Of a stretch of DNA of 64,000 nt, positions 24,130-33,445 are shown piece by piece (the first letter of the stretch is position 1; each line of letters starts with the position of its first letter). Origin of the DNA: an uncultured Clostridium sp. (GTDB taxonomy: Bacteria > Bacillota > Clostridia > Lachnospirales > Lachnospiraceae); assembly GCA_947644195.1 (NCBI GenBank), contig CANRZB010000008.1, forward strand, positions 1-64,000, read 5' to 3'. A program made the translations under genes and the position numbers. The notes beneath the pieces are model-generated. The model ran no database searches, was not told the DNA's origin, and was given only the letters and a program-made list of their open reading frames with translations.

Positions 24130-24570
24130 ATGAACGACCCTATCCTAAGCCTTCAAGCCAAACTGGACCAGGCAAAATCTTCCCAGGACGTCAGCAGTGA
24201 TATCTTGGAAATCCAGAAGCAGCTTGACAATCTCAAACTACAGGCAGAAATAGATCCCCAATCCATATCTGCTCTAGAAAAACAATTAGATAATCTACTG
24301 GGAAATAAAATTACGGTTTCCAGTATAGAAATTGATGAAACACAAGTCCAACAAATCGGACAGAAAATTGGAAGCGCCATCAGCAATAACATCACTAAAA
24401 GTGTCCGGGAAGCAAGTGGAGAAATCTCTTCAGAAATTCAAAAGATTGGAAAACAATCAGAAAATGCAAAACCATCTCCAAACGGAATTTTTAAAATATT
24501 TGATGACTTAAAAACATTTGTAATAACAATGAATGCATTTAAAAGCTTCGAGAACATCGGTAAATGCCGT
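24130..24570 (+). CDS. Tape measure protein, N-terminal part (interrupted)
   Basis: The first about 147 residues of the tail tape measure protein. GGAGG precedes the ATG. Helical, coiled-coil-rich sequence (LDQAKSSQDVSSDILEIQKQ) is typical of tape measure N termini. The frame stays open to a stop at 24625-24627, but residues after about FKSFENIGK (24564) no longer look like tape measure sequence. The natural continuation appears to be the ORF beginning near 26849, about 2.2 kb downstream. The tail protein is therefore split at the DNA level. Whether RNA splicing restores it, or the gene is broken, cannot be told from sequence. Confidence 0.7.
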
Positions 24571-24652
24571 ATGAGTGTACGGATTTCAAAATATTGTCAT
24601 CGTTTTGGATATGCCCTTCCTGCCTAAGCGGATCTGTCACAAAGGTAGGAAT

Positions 24653-25230
24653 GTGTGAGACTCGTCACCTCACGATGTTCTATAAAACGAACCGTAATTG
24701 GGGATTGCTATTCCCCAGTGCTGGGAAGCTACATTATAGTGAATAGATAGTGCCGTAGGGCTACAACGTGACCGGAAACGGTGGGCGTGACATGCACTCC
24801 GAAAGGATGTCAGTAATGGCAAGAAAACATACGGCTGGTCATAAGGGAAACCTAAGTGACGTGTCCATAAAAACGGACTAAACCACCAATCAGCAACGGA
24901 GTCTCTTATCAGATACAATTCGTTTCAAATATAGCAGATTCTATATTGTTTAAGAAATAAACCAATCTGACAAGGGAAGTGTTCACAGAGTATAAACGGT
25001 TCTGAGTCGCAAGGCTTGTAAGAGGTACTCGAAACCAAGAAGGAAAACTTGCCGGGGAAATTCCCCCACATAATCTTATGTGCGTGACTGGGTACAAACC
25101 AAAAGAGTGATGCTGCTCTCCTGTTTCTGAATAGCAACCATGAAACCATGGGCAGAAACAGGAACATGCAAGGAGTTCTCCTAGCCGTATGTGGAGGAAA
25201 CGGAGACGCCACAAATAAATACATCCAATA
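24653..25230 (+). ncRNA. Group II intron-like RNA, 5' domains only
   Basis: This tract reads like domains I-III of a bacterial group II intron. It has a GTGTG 5' end at 24653, a domain I core with GGGAAACCTAAGTGACGTG (24844-24862), a GTTCTGAGTCGCAA block resembling the CGACTGAGTCGCAA of Ll.LtrB (about 24999-25012), and a GGAGTTCTCCTAGCCGTATG segment (25172-25191) followed by GGAAACGGAGACGCC, where domain IV normally begins. No reverse transcriptase ORF follows, and I find no domain V hairpin up to 26850. It is thus either a decayed intron or one half of a split intron. Boundaries are approximate. Confidence 0.55.
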
Positions 25231-25257
25231 GAATAGAGGACACGAAACATAGAAATC

Positions 25258-25306
25258 AAAAAAATACAGGCAGAAAAGGATCCTAGCGAGATCCCCTTTC
25301 GCCTGT
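25258..25306 (-). terminator. Terminator of the zinc-ribbon gene array
   Basis: On the minus strand ACAGGCGAAAGGGGATC pairs with GATCCTTTTCTGCCTGT (one mismatch region) and is followed by ATTTTTTTG. It sits just past the last of the three antisense genes and directly abuts the group II intron-like tract. Confidence 0.8.
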
Positions 25307-25326
25307 TCGCAGAAAAAACACAGATG

Positions 25327-25755
25327 TCAGAAATACGCTTTACATTTCAAACACTGGAACTGCTTCCCAACTTGAGACGCTTTGGTAAACCATGCAGATT
25401 GATTCCCATTGACCCGCGAAACCACCGTACAATTGCAGTAGGGACAATGCACGCCCCATGGATTCCCCATCGCCCTTCCCTCATACTCCGCATCAATGCG
25501 AGCATTAATACGACCATACTTTGCATGGTTTTCCTTTAATTGGTCCATTGCTTTCTGATCAAATTCCGGAGAGGTTTTGATGACCTGCTCGATAAACTCC
25601 TGTTTAAGCTCCTCCGTCTTAAACATATCATCAATGTCCTCATCTAAATATTCCGCTGGCACCGGATACATTTCTCTATCACATAAATAACATTTCTTTT
25701 CTTGATTAATATATCTCTGTTTAAAATTCCCACAACGTTTACAGTAATATAGCAT
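25327..25755 (-). CDS. Zinc-ribbon protein, tandem copy 3 (distal)
   Basis: A 142-residue protein with two Cys4 zinc-ribbon candidates: N-terminal CKRCG...CYLC (about residues 5-26) and C-terminal CPYC...CLKCKAYF (about 108-142), joined by an acidic helical middle (YLDEDIDDMFKTEELKQEF). No function is known to me. The last 40 residues are nearly identical to those of the two upstream copies (FTKASQVGKQFQC). GGAGG precedes the start. It lies antisense within the insert that splits the tape measure gene. Confidence 0.75.
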   Translation of the reverse strand: MLYYCKRCGNFKQRYINQEKKCYLCDREMYPVPAEYLDEDIDDMFKTEELKQEFIEQVIKTSPEFDQKAMDQLKENHAKYGRINARIDAEYEGRAMGNPWGVHCPYCNCTVVSRVNGNQSAWFTKASQVGKQFQCLKCKAYF

Positions 25756-25814
25756 ATTTCCTTCCTCCCTTTCTTTTCTATCGTTTTACAACATATTCTA
25801 AAGTTAAAGAAAAA

Positions 25815-26243
25815 TTAGAAATACGCTTTACATTTCCAACACTGGAACTGCTTCCCAACTTGAGACGCTTTGGTAAACCATGCAGATTGATTCCCATTGA
25901 CCCGCGAAACCACCGTACAATTGCAGTAGGGACAATGCACGCCCCATGGATTCCCCATCGCTTTTCCCTCATACTCCGCATCAATGCGAGCATTAACACG
26001 GGAATTCCTCTCACGATTTTCCCTTAATTGGTCCATTGCTTCCTGATCAAATACCGGAGAGGTTTTGATGACCTTCTCAAGGAACTCCTGCTTGAGCTCC
26101 TTCGTCTTAAACATATTATCGATATCCTCATCTAAATATTCCTCCGGCACCGGATACATTTCCCTTTCACAAAAGTAACATTTTGTTTCTTGGCCAGAAT
26201 ACATTTTTTTAAAATCCCCACACTTTTTACAGTAATGTAGCAT
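25815..26243 (-). CDS. Zinc-ribbon protein, tandem copy 2
   Basis: A 142-residue paralogue of its neighbours with the same two Cys4 sites (CKKCG...CYFC near the N terminus and CPYC...CWKCKAYF at the C terminus). The central helix differs (EKVIKTSPVFDQEAMDQLRE). An AGGAG-like site (GGAGAAAAGGG) precedes the start. It has no separate terminator, so the three genes probably form one transcript started upstream of copy 1. Confidence 0.75.
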   Translation of the reverse strand: MLHYCKKCGDFKKMYSGQETKCYFCEREMYPVPEEYLDEDIDNMFKTKELKQEFLEKVIKTSPVFDQEAMDQLRENRERNSRVNARIDAEYEGKAMGNPWGVHCPYCNCTVVSRVNGNQSAWFTKASQVGKQFQCWKCKAYF

Positions 26244-26302
26244 ATCCCTTTTCTCCTTTTTCTTCTTATCAGTTTATAATACTCTCTAAAGTTAAAGAAG
26301 AA

Positions 26303-26725
26303 TCAGAAATATGCTTTACATTTCCAACACTGGAACTGCTTCCCAACTTGAGACGCTTTGGTAAACCATGCAGATTGATTCCCATTGACCCGTGTAACTA
26401 TCGTACAATTGCAGTACGGACAATGTACACCCCATTGATTACCCATCGCCCATCCCTCATACTCTGCATAACTGTTATCACGGGCAACCCTCTTTTGGTA
26501 TTCCTCCAGTTTATCCATTTCCTCCTGATCAAATTCCGGGGAGGTTTTGAGAACCTTCTCAATGAACTCCTGCTTGAGCTCCTCTGTTTTAAACATATCA
26601 TCCTCGTCCTCATCTAAATATTCCTCGGGCACAGGATACAACTCCCTATCACAATAGTAACATTTTTTTTCTTGGCCATCATATCTCTGTTTAAAATCCC
26701 CACACCGTTTACAATAATATAGCAT
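26303..26725 (-). CDS. Zinc-ribbon protein, tandem copy 1 (promoter-proximal)
   Basis: A 140-residue paralogue, with CKRCG...CYYC near the N terminus and CPYC...CWKCKAYF at the C terminus. The start at 26725 follows AAGGAGGAAAAG; an ATG six codons upstream overlaps that site. It is the first gene after the extended -10 promoter at 26782. Two zinc ribbons in a small acidic protein suggest nucleic-acid or protein binding. A link to intron function, defence or immunity to the tail particle is pure speculation. Confidence 0.78.
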   Translation of the reverse strand: MLYYCKRCGDFKQRYDGQEKKCYYCDRELYPVPEEYLDEDEDDMFKTEELKQEFIEKVLKTSPEFDQEEMDKLEEYQKRVARDNSYAEYEGWAMGNQWGVHCPYCNCTIVTRVNGNQSAWFTKASQVGKQFQCWKCKAYF

Positions 26726-26781
26726 ATTCTTTTCCTCCTTCACTCTTTCCCGGATAGGATTACTCCCCTGATTTAAACCTT

Positions 26782-26790
26782 ATTATAGCA
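26782..26790 (-). promoter_or_regulatory. Extended -10 promoter of the zinc-ribbon array
   Basis: On the minus strand TGCTATAAT is an extended -10 element (TGnTATAAT) with no good -35 box. It lies about 57 bases before the first zinc-ribbon start and close to the right edge of the insert, since the tape measure frame is open only from 26789. Confidence 0.5.
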
Positions 26791-29700
26791 AAAGCAGAAC
26801 CAAAAAGCCACCACTTTCCGCCGGCTCCACATCCGGCACCCCCACAGCATGATATTCCAAACCTTTGACAAAGGCTTTGACAGATGGACCAGCAAAATCG
26901 GTATCCTGGGTACCTCCTTCCACGACCTGGGTATCGCCATCCGCACCTCATTCCAATCCGCACAGGATGCTGTCCGCAACCCGGATTCTTCCGCAGGCTT
27001 CCTGGACACTTTCCGGAAGAACCTGGGATCCTATACAGTCAGCGACCAGGAGTACAAACGAAATAGGAATGGAGACATTGTAACCTCTCAAAACATCGAC
27101 TCCTACATCCCAAAACTGACAAAAGAAGGTGCAGACCAAAAGCTTACCAAACTGCGCAAGAATCAAAAAAAAATCCAAACGGGAAATGGGAAGTCCTGGA
27201 GTGACTTTTTACCCCCAGACAATGAAGAAAATAAATATCTCCTCGACCTGATCCACCAAACGGAAGACCTCTCCGACCTGACCGGAAACGACCTGGTGGA
27301 GGCCAACCAGAGAGCACGAACCGCTGCCATTGCCCACAATGAAGCGATCAAGGCACAGACTCTCTCTGCCAAAGTGGGCAAAGTTGCCCTGCAGGGGTTA
27401 GCCACCGCAGGAGGGATGGTTGCCGGCCTCCTGATTGCCAAAGGCATCGAACTGGCTGTGACTGCCATCGACAACCTGATCCACCGGGAGGAACGTCTGG
27501 AGGAAGCTGCCAAAGAGGCCAGTGAAAACATCCAGAATTCCTTTTCCTCCTTTCAAAGCATGAAACAATCCACCAGTAGCATTACCCAGGAATTTGCCGA
27601 ACTATCCCAGCATGTCAACCAAATTACGGGGGAAAACATCGACCTGCCGGAGGAAGAATACCAGCGTTTCCTGGAACTCAGCAACCAGCTTGCCGAAACC
27701 TTCCCCAATATCGGTTACACCATCGATGAAAATGGCAACAAGATCACAGGCCTCTCTGGTAATGTTGATGAGATTACTCAGAGTATTAATAACCTGATCC
27801 AAGCACAGCAGACACTGACACATCAGGATATCAGCGACAACATGGAAGATGTCTATAAAAAATCATATAAAGATATCAAAAAACATAAAGAAGAAATTGA
27901 AACGTTAGAAGGACAAAAAGGTATGATATCAGATGTGCAGGAAGCTGCAGACCAACTACTCTCTGGGAACAATGTTGATTTTCAGATCAACACAGATGAA
28001 GACCGCAAGGTATATTCCAGTATGGTGAACATGTTCCAAGGTGTCGGGATGAGCCTTTTCTTACAGGAAGGCAAGCTCCATCTAAATTCCACGAAAGAGG
28101 AAGCGGATCTGAGCAAAGAAGAAATCGATCAGCTCGAGAAAGAAGCCCAAAAAATCAATGAATTCATTACTGCAGATAATCAGTCCATCGATAAAGAGAT
28201 CAAAAAACACCAGAACAGAATCCAAATGTCCCTAGATGCCCTGGCACCAGAAACACTCTCCTGGCTCACAACCGACCAGAACTATTCTAACATCGTCCAG
28301 TCGTATGGAAGCGAATTAGGCACAGCCATCCAGAAGCACGTCCAAGCCCTGGATCCGACAGAGCCAGACATCAAAAAATGGGGCAGTATGGAAACCTGGA
28401 TTAACGACCACATCCTGGCGCCATTGTACGATACGGATAACGAGGGCCTGCGGGAAGCATATACCCGGCTATTTACCGATATGGATCTTCCCCTGGATTC
28501 TGCCATGAACTATTTGGATGAAATTGAAAAATATTATGAGGAAAATGGCATATCCATCCCCGTCATTTTTAAGGAACAGAAAAAAGACCTGAAGCAGGCA
28601 AAGAAGAACTTTGACGAAAGAAATAAGAAATTCAAGACAGGCAATGTGGATGGACTAAACCAATTCTTTCAGGAAAACAGTATTGATGAGGCAGATGAAT
28701 ATGAAAAATGGTGTTCTGTCACAGAAGGAATCACAGATGCCACAGAAGCCATGGAAGCATGGAAACGCCTGAAAGAAGACGAACAACAGCCTTCCCTCTC
28801 CTTCCAGGAATCCTGGGACACCATTGGCACCACCGGCAGTGACAAAGATAAACAAACTGCCCTGGAAGCAAAAGAACAACTTCTACAACTGGCAGAAGCA
28901 GGGAAACTGACCGCCGATGAACTAGAGAATTCTTCTGTCGGCACTACCATTATGGATCAGACCAAGTTGTCTGCAGAGGAAGCCACAGAAGCAGTGAATC
29001 AACTGGTCAATAAATCTTCCCAATTGTCTGCCTTACAGTCCGGCATCCAACCAATCTCCGATGTCCTTGCCCAAAAGCAGGAAAATCTGTCAAGGAAAGA
29101 AACCAGAACCAAAGGAATTGACAACAGCGTCCTTGCAGGATTTGATGCCAGTATCAAAGGACTGGATTCCTGGAAAGAATTTGAGGAAACCCTGGCTAAC
29201 GGGGAATCTAACATGGAGCAATGCCAGCAGGCAGCAAGCAAACTTGCCACCGAATGGGTCAATAGCAATAACTTCCTCAGTCAATTAGACGAAACCAACA
29301 AAGATTACTATATCTCCCAATTAAAAAGTATTGGAATCGCAAATGCAGAAACCGTTGTGACCGATGCGCTTATCAAAAAGAAAAATGGTCTAAATGCAGA
29401 AAAGAAATGGCTCAAAGCAACTACAAGCTCTCTGGCAAACGCATCTGTAGAGGAAATTAATAATCTTGCTAAGTTAAAGGGTTGGTCCAATCAAACCAAA
29501 AATGCACTCTATGCGCTGGCGTTGCAAAAAAAGCTGATCAACGGCACAACGCTGGACTTCTCCTCCGATCTCAGTGGAATCATAGAATTTGTTGAAAAAT
29601 TGGGGTACTCTGCGGAAGCCATGAAAACCTACCAACAGGTAAAAGCAGGAAAAAACGGATCGGCAGGCATGCCATCCAATGTCAGCGAAGGCTATTACGG

Positions 29701-32700
29701 GAATAATGCGCAAAAGGAAATGGACAAAATCCTAGAAAAATTAAAAAAACCAAAAAAAATAAAAATAGATACCCCACCTAAATTAAATGATAATGACACA
29801 ACAGAAAATAACATTACACCTGCCAAAGAAGCCAAGCAATCCTTCAACTGGCTAGACCGCACCATTACCACCCTGACCCAGAAGGTCGACCTGCTCAAAG
29901 CCAAACTGGAAAACCTATTCTCCGTCAAAGCCAAAAACCAAAACCTAAACAAACAGATCAAAGCAGTCAGCAAAGAAGTTAAGGCATATTCCAAAGAAGA
30001 AAAAGTTTATACCAGGAAAGCAAAAAGCATTAAATTTTCCGACAAAAATTTAAAAAAGAAAATCGATAACGGACAAATCAAAGGGAAAAACTATGGCCAA
30101 TTTGTCAAGGAATATGGCGAAAAAAATGCTCAGCAGATCCAGGAATACATGGATCTCAAAGATAAGGCTGCCACGGCAAAACAGAACAAAGCCCAGGCAA
30201 AAAAAACAAAGCGGGAATTAGAAATCCAGAAGGAACAGACCTGGGTCGACCACCATAATGCAAAAAACAGCCAGTATGATGCAGAAATTGAAAACGCTGT
30301 CACTGCCAAAGAAAAAAACAAGCTGGAAGACAAAAAAATAAAATCAACAAAAAAATCTTATCAACGCCAGATTAAAGTAGCCAAAAAAACCTATGGGGCA
30401 AAATCACCCCAAGTATCTGAATTGAAACAAAAAAAGGACAAAGAAATTCGGGACATCAAAATAGAGAAGCAGGAGAACCTCCAAAACGAGGCAGAAGGAT
30501 ACCGGAATCAATTAAATTCCCAAAAAGAGATTGCTGCCACCGCACAAGAAAAAAACTCCTATCTGGCAACCGAAGTCCAATATATTAACAAATCCTACCA
30601 GGCGCAGATTGCCATTGCAAAACTACAAAAAAACACTGCCCTGCAATCCCAGCTTGAAGCAGATCTCCAAAAAGAACTCCGCGATAACAAAATCGAGCAG
30701 TTGCAAAACCTCTCCGACGAACAATCCGCCCTGTATGACCTAAACCAACAAAGGGAAACAAATGCGGAAGGCGCAGCGGAAAAGAACAAGTTTGAAGCGC
30801 AGAGCCTGGAAAACCTCAAGGCACAATACAGCTATGAAATGCAGATTGCAGGGGAAAAAGGCGACCTGGTAGAACAGGAAAGGCTCCGGCTAGAATTAGA
30901 ACAAAAAACCGAGGAATCTTACCAGCGGCAGATCGACAACATCAAAGAGGAATATGCACTAATCACGGACCTGAATAATGCAAAAAAAGCAACAATCAAC
31001 GCCAAGATAGGCGCATTACAGGCAAATGGATACAATGTCTCTACAGAACTATATGAAGAACAGCAGAAATTAGACCAGGAGAACTATACCAAAACGGTAG
31101 AGGAAATCAATAAAATTTCCCTAAAAATGAAGGATCTAAGTGGTGATGCCCTTACTAAGGCCGAGACCGAATTGGAAACCCTCAAACAGCAGGCATGGGA
31201 ATACCAGAAAGCATGGGCAGAAGTCCAGAAAACGATTAATGAAATCAACCTTGCCAAAATTGAACGCATTGGGACCATGTTAGGCTATCAGTCAGATGAT
31301 TTGAATTACATGCAGGACATCCTCTCTCACAGTGATTTTACACCGTCTGATAAAGAGACGGGTGGACTGACCATGGCGGGACTCGCAAATGCCGCCCTTA
31401 CCTTTGCTAAGATGGGTAATAACAATGATCAGATTGCCAATCTTTATGATCAAATTGCAGAAAAACAAAGGCAGTTAGATTCCGGGGAATACACGGGTCA
31501 CGTTGATGAGTTGGAAGCAGAAATTAATGAACTGATCCAAAAGGCACATGAATTAGAAAAGGCAAATTATGACTCTGGGGAATCAATTAAAACCCTTGTC
31601 ATAGACAGCTTAAATTCTTTAGCAGATGCATTAGATGAAAATATATCCAAGTACAAAGATGCATTACAGGCACAGAAAGACCTCTATGATTACCGCCGGA
31701 AAGTAGCAGACCAGCTCAAATCCATTGCCTCATTGGAAAAACAACTGGGAGCATTACAGGGCAGCGACACAGAAGAGGCACGTGCCAGGATCCAGAAGTT
31801 ACAGATCCAGTTAGAAGAGGAACAGCAGAATTTGAAAGATATGGAATATGACAAGTATCTCCAGGACCAGGAAGAGATCTTAAATAAAGTATCCGAAGAT
31901 TTCCAGGACTTCATTGCTTCCGTAGCTAACATGAGTGTTTCTGAGATATGCAAGGGCGTGGGCGATGTCATTTCAAACAACTTAACTAAAATTACTGCCT
32001 CCATTTCAGAAGCATTTACAGAATCGAGAGAAATTTCTAACATTGCCACCAGTATTAGCGGTTTATCAGATGCAATTAACCAATTACAGTTCAGTGGAAG
32101 AACAAAAAACTGGAAAGACGAAGACGGAAACCTACATTATGAATATACAGATAATATCGGTAACTTAACCCATATCACGAAGGACAATCAAGGTAACGTG
32201 ATTAGTGTGACCGAAAATGGCCAACAAGTCAACATTCCCCAAAAAACAGTTACGAGTACAGAAGCTGGAACTACTTTCAACAATGAGAGACAAAAAGTTA
32301 TAGATATCATTAATACTTACGATAAATACGCACTGGGAAGATCATCGGATTATAATACCAGCCTCCTATTACAGTATTTAAAATTTGAATTTGGAAAAAC
32401 GCCAACCAAAGAGCAAGAAGCAGCATTGCTCCAAACACTTGGTGTAACAAATGAAGACGATGCTATTCGAAAATTGGTAAGTATGGGATTCTATGATAGC
32501 AACAACCCAAACCCATATATTCCAGAAAATACTTTCATACCATTTTTAATTTCACAGAAATTGAATGTTGATCCCAAACTTCTAGCTAAACTCCGTGAAT
32601 TACAAGGCTTCTCCCAAGGCGGCATTGCCACTCAACTCAACAAAATTGCACTTGCCAACGGCGACGACGGCTGGGCAACCCTGAAACGTGGTGAAAGTGT

Positions 32701-32992
32701 ATTAACCCCTACCCAAACAGAACAGTTCCGGAAACTAACCGAGAATCTCGTCCCACTCAACACCATTGCCGAATCTATTACGTCCCTGCCAAGCAATCCC
32801 GTTCCAGTACGTCACTCCCCTGCTTCCAACACTGTGGTCCGCAGCGTCGACATTCATCTGGACGGCAGCCATGTCATGGATGTGGAAACTTTCATCAAAA
32901 CATTACATAATCCAAAAGTCTTAAAAGAAGTCAGTAATGGTGTATCTAGTCAGGTAAATACCATGATGAGCAACAAGCTAGGAAGATTTTAA
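26789..32992 (+). CDS. Tape measure protein, main part
   Basis: The body of the tail tape measure protein: 2047 residues from the first ATG at 26849, with the frame open from 26789. It has hydrophobic helices near residues 180-215 (LQGLATAGGMVAGLL), very long Lys/Glu/Gln coiled coils (about 1050-1700), and the typical tape measure C terminus with GGIATQLNKIALANGDDGW and LKRGESVLTPTQ. With the N-terminal part the protein would be about 2200 residues, which at the usual 0.15 nm per residue predicts a tail near 330 nm. No ribosome binding site precedes 26849, and no GTG or TTG start is available between 26789 and it, so it seems made to be joined to the upstream part. No peptidase domain was seen. 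Confidence 0.85.
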   Translation, partial: QKQNQKATTFRRLHIRHPHSMIFQTFDKGFDRWTSKIGILGTSFHDLGIAIRTSFQSAQDAVRNPDSSAGFLDTFRKNLGSYTVSDQEYKRNRNGDIVTSQNIDSYIPKLTKEGADQKLTKLRKNQKKIQTGNGKSWSDFLPPDNEENKYLLDLIHQTEDLSDLTGNDLVEANQRARTAAIAHNEAIKAQTLSAKVGKVALQGLATAGGMVAGLLIAKGIELAVTAIDNLIHREERLEEAAKEASENIQNSFSSFQSMKQSTSSITQEFAELSQHVNQITGENIDLPEEEYQRFLELSNQLAETFPNIGYTIDENGNKITGLSGNVDEITQSINNLIQAQQTLTHQDISDNMEDVYKKSYKDIKKHKEEIETLEGQKGMISDVQEAADQLLSGNNVDFQINTDEDRKVYSSMVNMFQGVGMSLFLQEGKLHLNSTKEEADLSKEEIDQLEKEAQKINEFITADNQSIDKEIKKHQNRIQMSLDALAPETLSWLTTDQNYSNIVQSYGSELGTAIQKHVQALDPTEPDIKKWGSMETWINDHILAPLYDTDNEGLREAYTRLFTDMDLPLDSAMNYLDEIEKYYEENGISIPVIFKEQKKDLKQAKKNFDERNKKFKTGNVDGLNQFFQENSIDEADEYEKWCSVTEGITDATEAMEAWKRLKEDEQQPSLSFQESWDTIGTTGSDKDKQTALEAKEQLLQLAEAGKLTADELENSSVGTTIMDQTKLSAEEATEAVNQLVNKSSQLSALQSGIQPISDVLAQKQENLSRKETRTKGIDNSVLAGFDASIKGLDSWKEFEETLANGESNMEQCQQAASKLATEWVNSNNFLSQLDETNKDYYISQLKSIGIANAETVVTDALIKKKNGLNAEKKWLKATTSSLANASVEEINNLAKLKGWSNQTKNALYALALQKKLINGTTLDFSSDLSGIIEFVEKLGYSAEAMKTYQQVKAGKNGSAGMPSNVSEGYYGNNAQKEMDKILEKLKKPKKIKIDTPPKLNDNDTTENNITPAKEAKQSFNWLDRTITTLTQKVDLLKAKLENLFSVKAKNQNLNKQIKAVSKEVKAYSKEEKVYTRKAKSIKFSDKNLKKKIDNGQIKGKNYGQFVKEYGEKNAQQIQEYMDLKDKAATAKQNKAQAKKTKRELEIQKEQTWVDHHNAKNSQYDAEIENAVTAKEKNKLEDKKIKSTKKSYQRQIKVAKKTYGAKSPQVSELKQKKDKEIRDIKIEKQENLQNEAEGYRNQLNSQKEIAATAQEKNSYLATEVQYINKSYQAQIAIAKLQKNTALQSQLEADLQKELRDNKIEQLQNLSDEQSALYDLNQQRETNAEGAAEKNKFEAQSLENLKAQYSYEMQIAGEKGDLVEQERLRLELEQKTEESYQRQIDNIKEEYALITDLNNAKKATINAKIGALQANGYNVSTELYEEQQKLDQENYTKTVEEINKISLKMKDLSGDALTKAETELETLKQQAWEYQKAWAEVQKTINEINLAKIERIGTMLGYQSDDLNYMQDILSHSDFTPSDKETGGLTMAGLANAALTFAKMGNNNDQIANLYDQIAEKQRQLDSGEYTGHVDELEAEINELIQKAHELEKANYDSGESIKTLVIDSLNSLADALDENISKYKDALQAQKDLYDYRRKVADQLKSIASLEKQLGALQGSDTEEARARIQKLQIQLEEEQQNLKDMEYDKYLQDQEEILNKVSEDFQDFIASVANMSVSEICKGVGDVISNNLTKITASISEAFTESREISNIATSISGLSDAINQLQFSGRTKNWKDEDGNLHYEYTDNIGNLTHITKDNQGNVISVTENGQQVNIPQKTVTSTEAGTTFNNERQKVIDIINTYDKYALGRSSDYNTSLLLQYLKFEFGKTPTKEQEAALLQTLGVTNEDDAIRKLVSMGFYDSNNPNPYIPENTFIPFLISQKLNVDPKLLAKLRELQGFSQGGIATQLNKIALANGDDGWATLKRGESVLTPTQTEQFRKLTENLVPLNTIAESITSLPSNPVPVRHSPASNTVVRSVDIHLDGSHVMDVETFIKTLHNPKVLKEVSNGVSSQVNTMMSNKLGRF

Positions 32993-33012
32993 ACAATCAC
33001 AACGGTGCATCT

Positions 33013-33054
33013 CAGTCCATGTCAGATCATAAAGTAATACTCTGACATGGACTG
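33013..33054 (+). terminator. Hairpin after the tape measure gene
   Basis: CAGTCCATGTCAGA and TCTGACATGGACTG form a perfect 14-bp stem with a 14-base loop, followed only by TTTAT. It may attenuate or stabilise the mRNA rather than stop transcription fully. Confidence 0.5.
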
Positions 33055-33090
33055 TTTATGACAAAGAACCCACGCAAAGGAGGAAAAAAC

Positions 33091-33396
33091 ATGACTTTAA
33101 AAAGAAAAATCAAGCGCTTAGAAAAACAAAACGACCACCTGCGCAGAGAAAACCATGACCTGGGAAACCAAATTCCATCTTCAGAATATGCTGATAAAAT
33201 AGACCGTTCTTTGGAGCGGTTTGAACACATCAATGATGATTTAATGCAGTTATACCTAGAACTTCATAAAAACCAGAGACTGCGCATACACACTTATTGG
33301 AAATACCGTTTTGCAATATTTCGAATCAAACTACTGCAATGGTGCAAACGGCAATTTGCCCCATCATCCTTTGGTGGAAAACAACAATCATCATAA
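33091..33396 (+). CDS. Small coiled-coil tail-cluster protein
   Basis: A 101-residue basic protein beginning with a coiled coil (LKRKIKRLEKQNDHLRREN) and ending in a Trp/Lys-rich segment (WKYRFAIFRIKLLQWCKR) that may touch membrane. AAAGGAGG precedes the start at 33091; an ATG 11 codons upstream lies beside the hairpin. No family is recognised. Its place between tape measure and Dit is unusual for a structural gene. Confidence 0.65.
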   Translation: MTLKRKIKRLEKQNDHLRRENHDLGNQIPSSEYADKIDRSLERFEHINDDLMQLYLELHKNQRLRIHTYWKYRFAIFRIKLLQWCKRQFAPSSFGGKQQSS

Positions 33397-33445
33397 TACA
33401 ATACAAAATCCTATCAATTAAATTACAACACAAGGAGGAAAACCC

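Larger units (their letters stand above)
25327..26743 (-). repeat. Tandem triplication with a 488-bp period
   Basis: Three homologous genes end at 25327, 25815 and 26303, exactly 488 bases apart. The 3' 100 bases of each unit are almost identical, while the middle parts have diverged. The third unit from the left is two codons shorter. This indicates unequal-crossover duplication followed by divergence or by conversion of the 3' ends. Confidence 0.85.

Noticed and set aside
25327..26743. CRISPR-like or direct-repeat array
   Set aside because: The repeats are whole 488-bp gene units with diverged middles, without short repeats and spacers.
26760..27009. Small minus-strand ORFs over the start of the tape measure main part
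   Set aside because: They overlap clearly coding sequence of the tape measure protein, have odd composition (Gly/Cys/Trp-rich) and no ribosome site.
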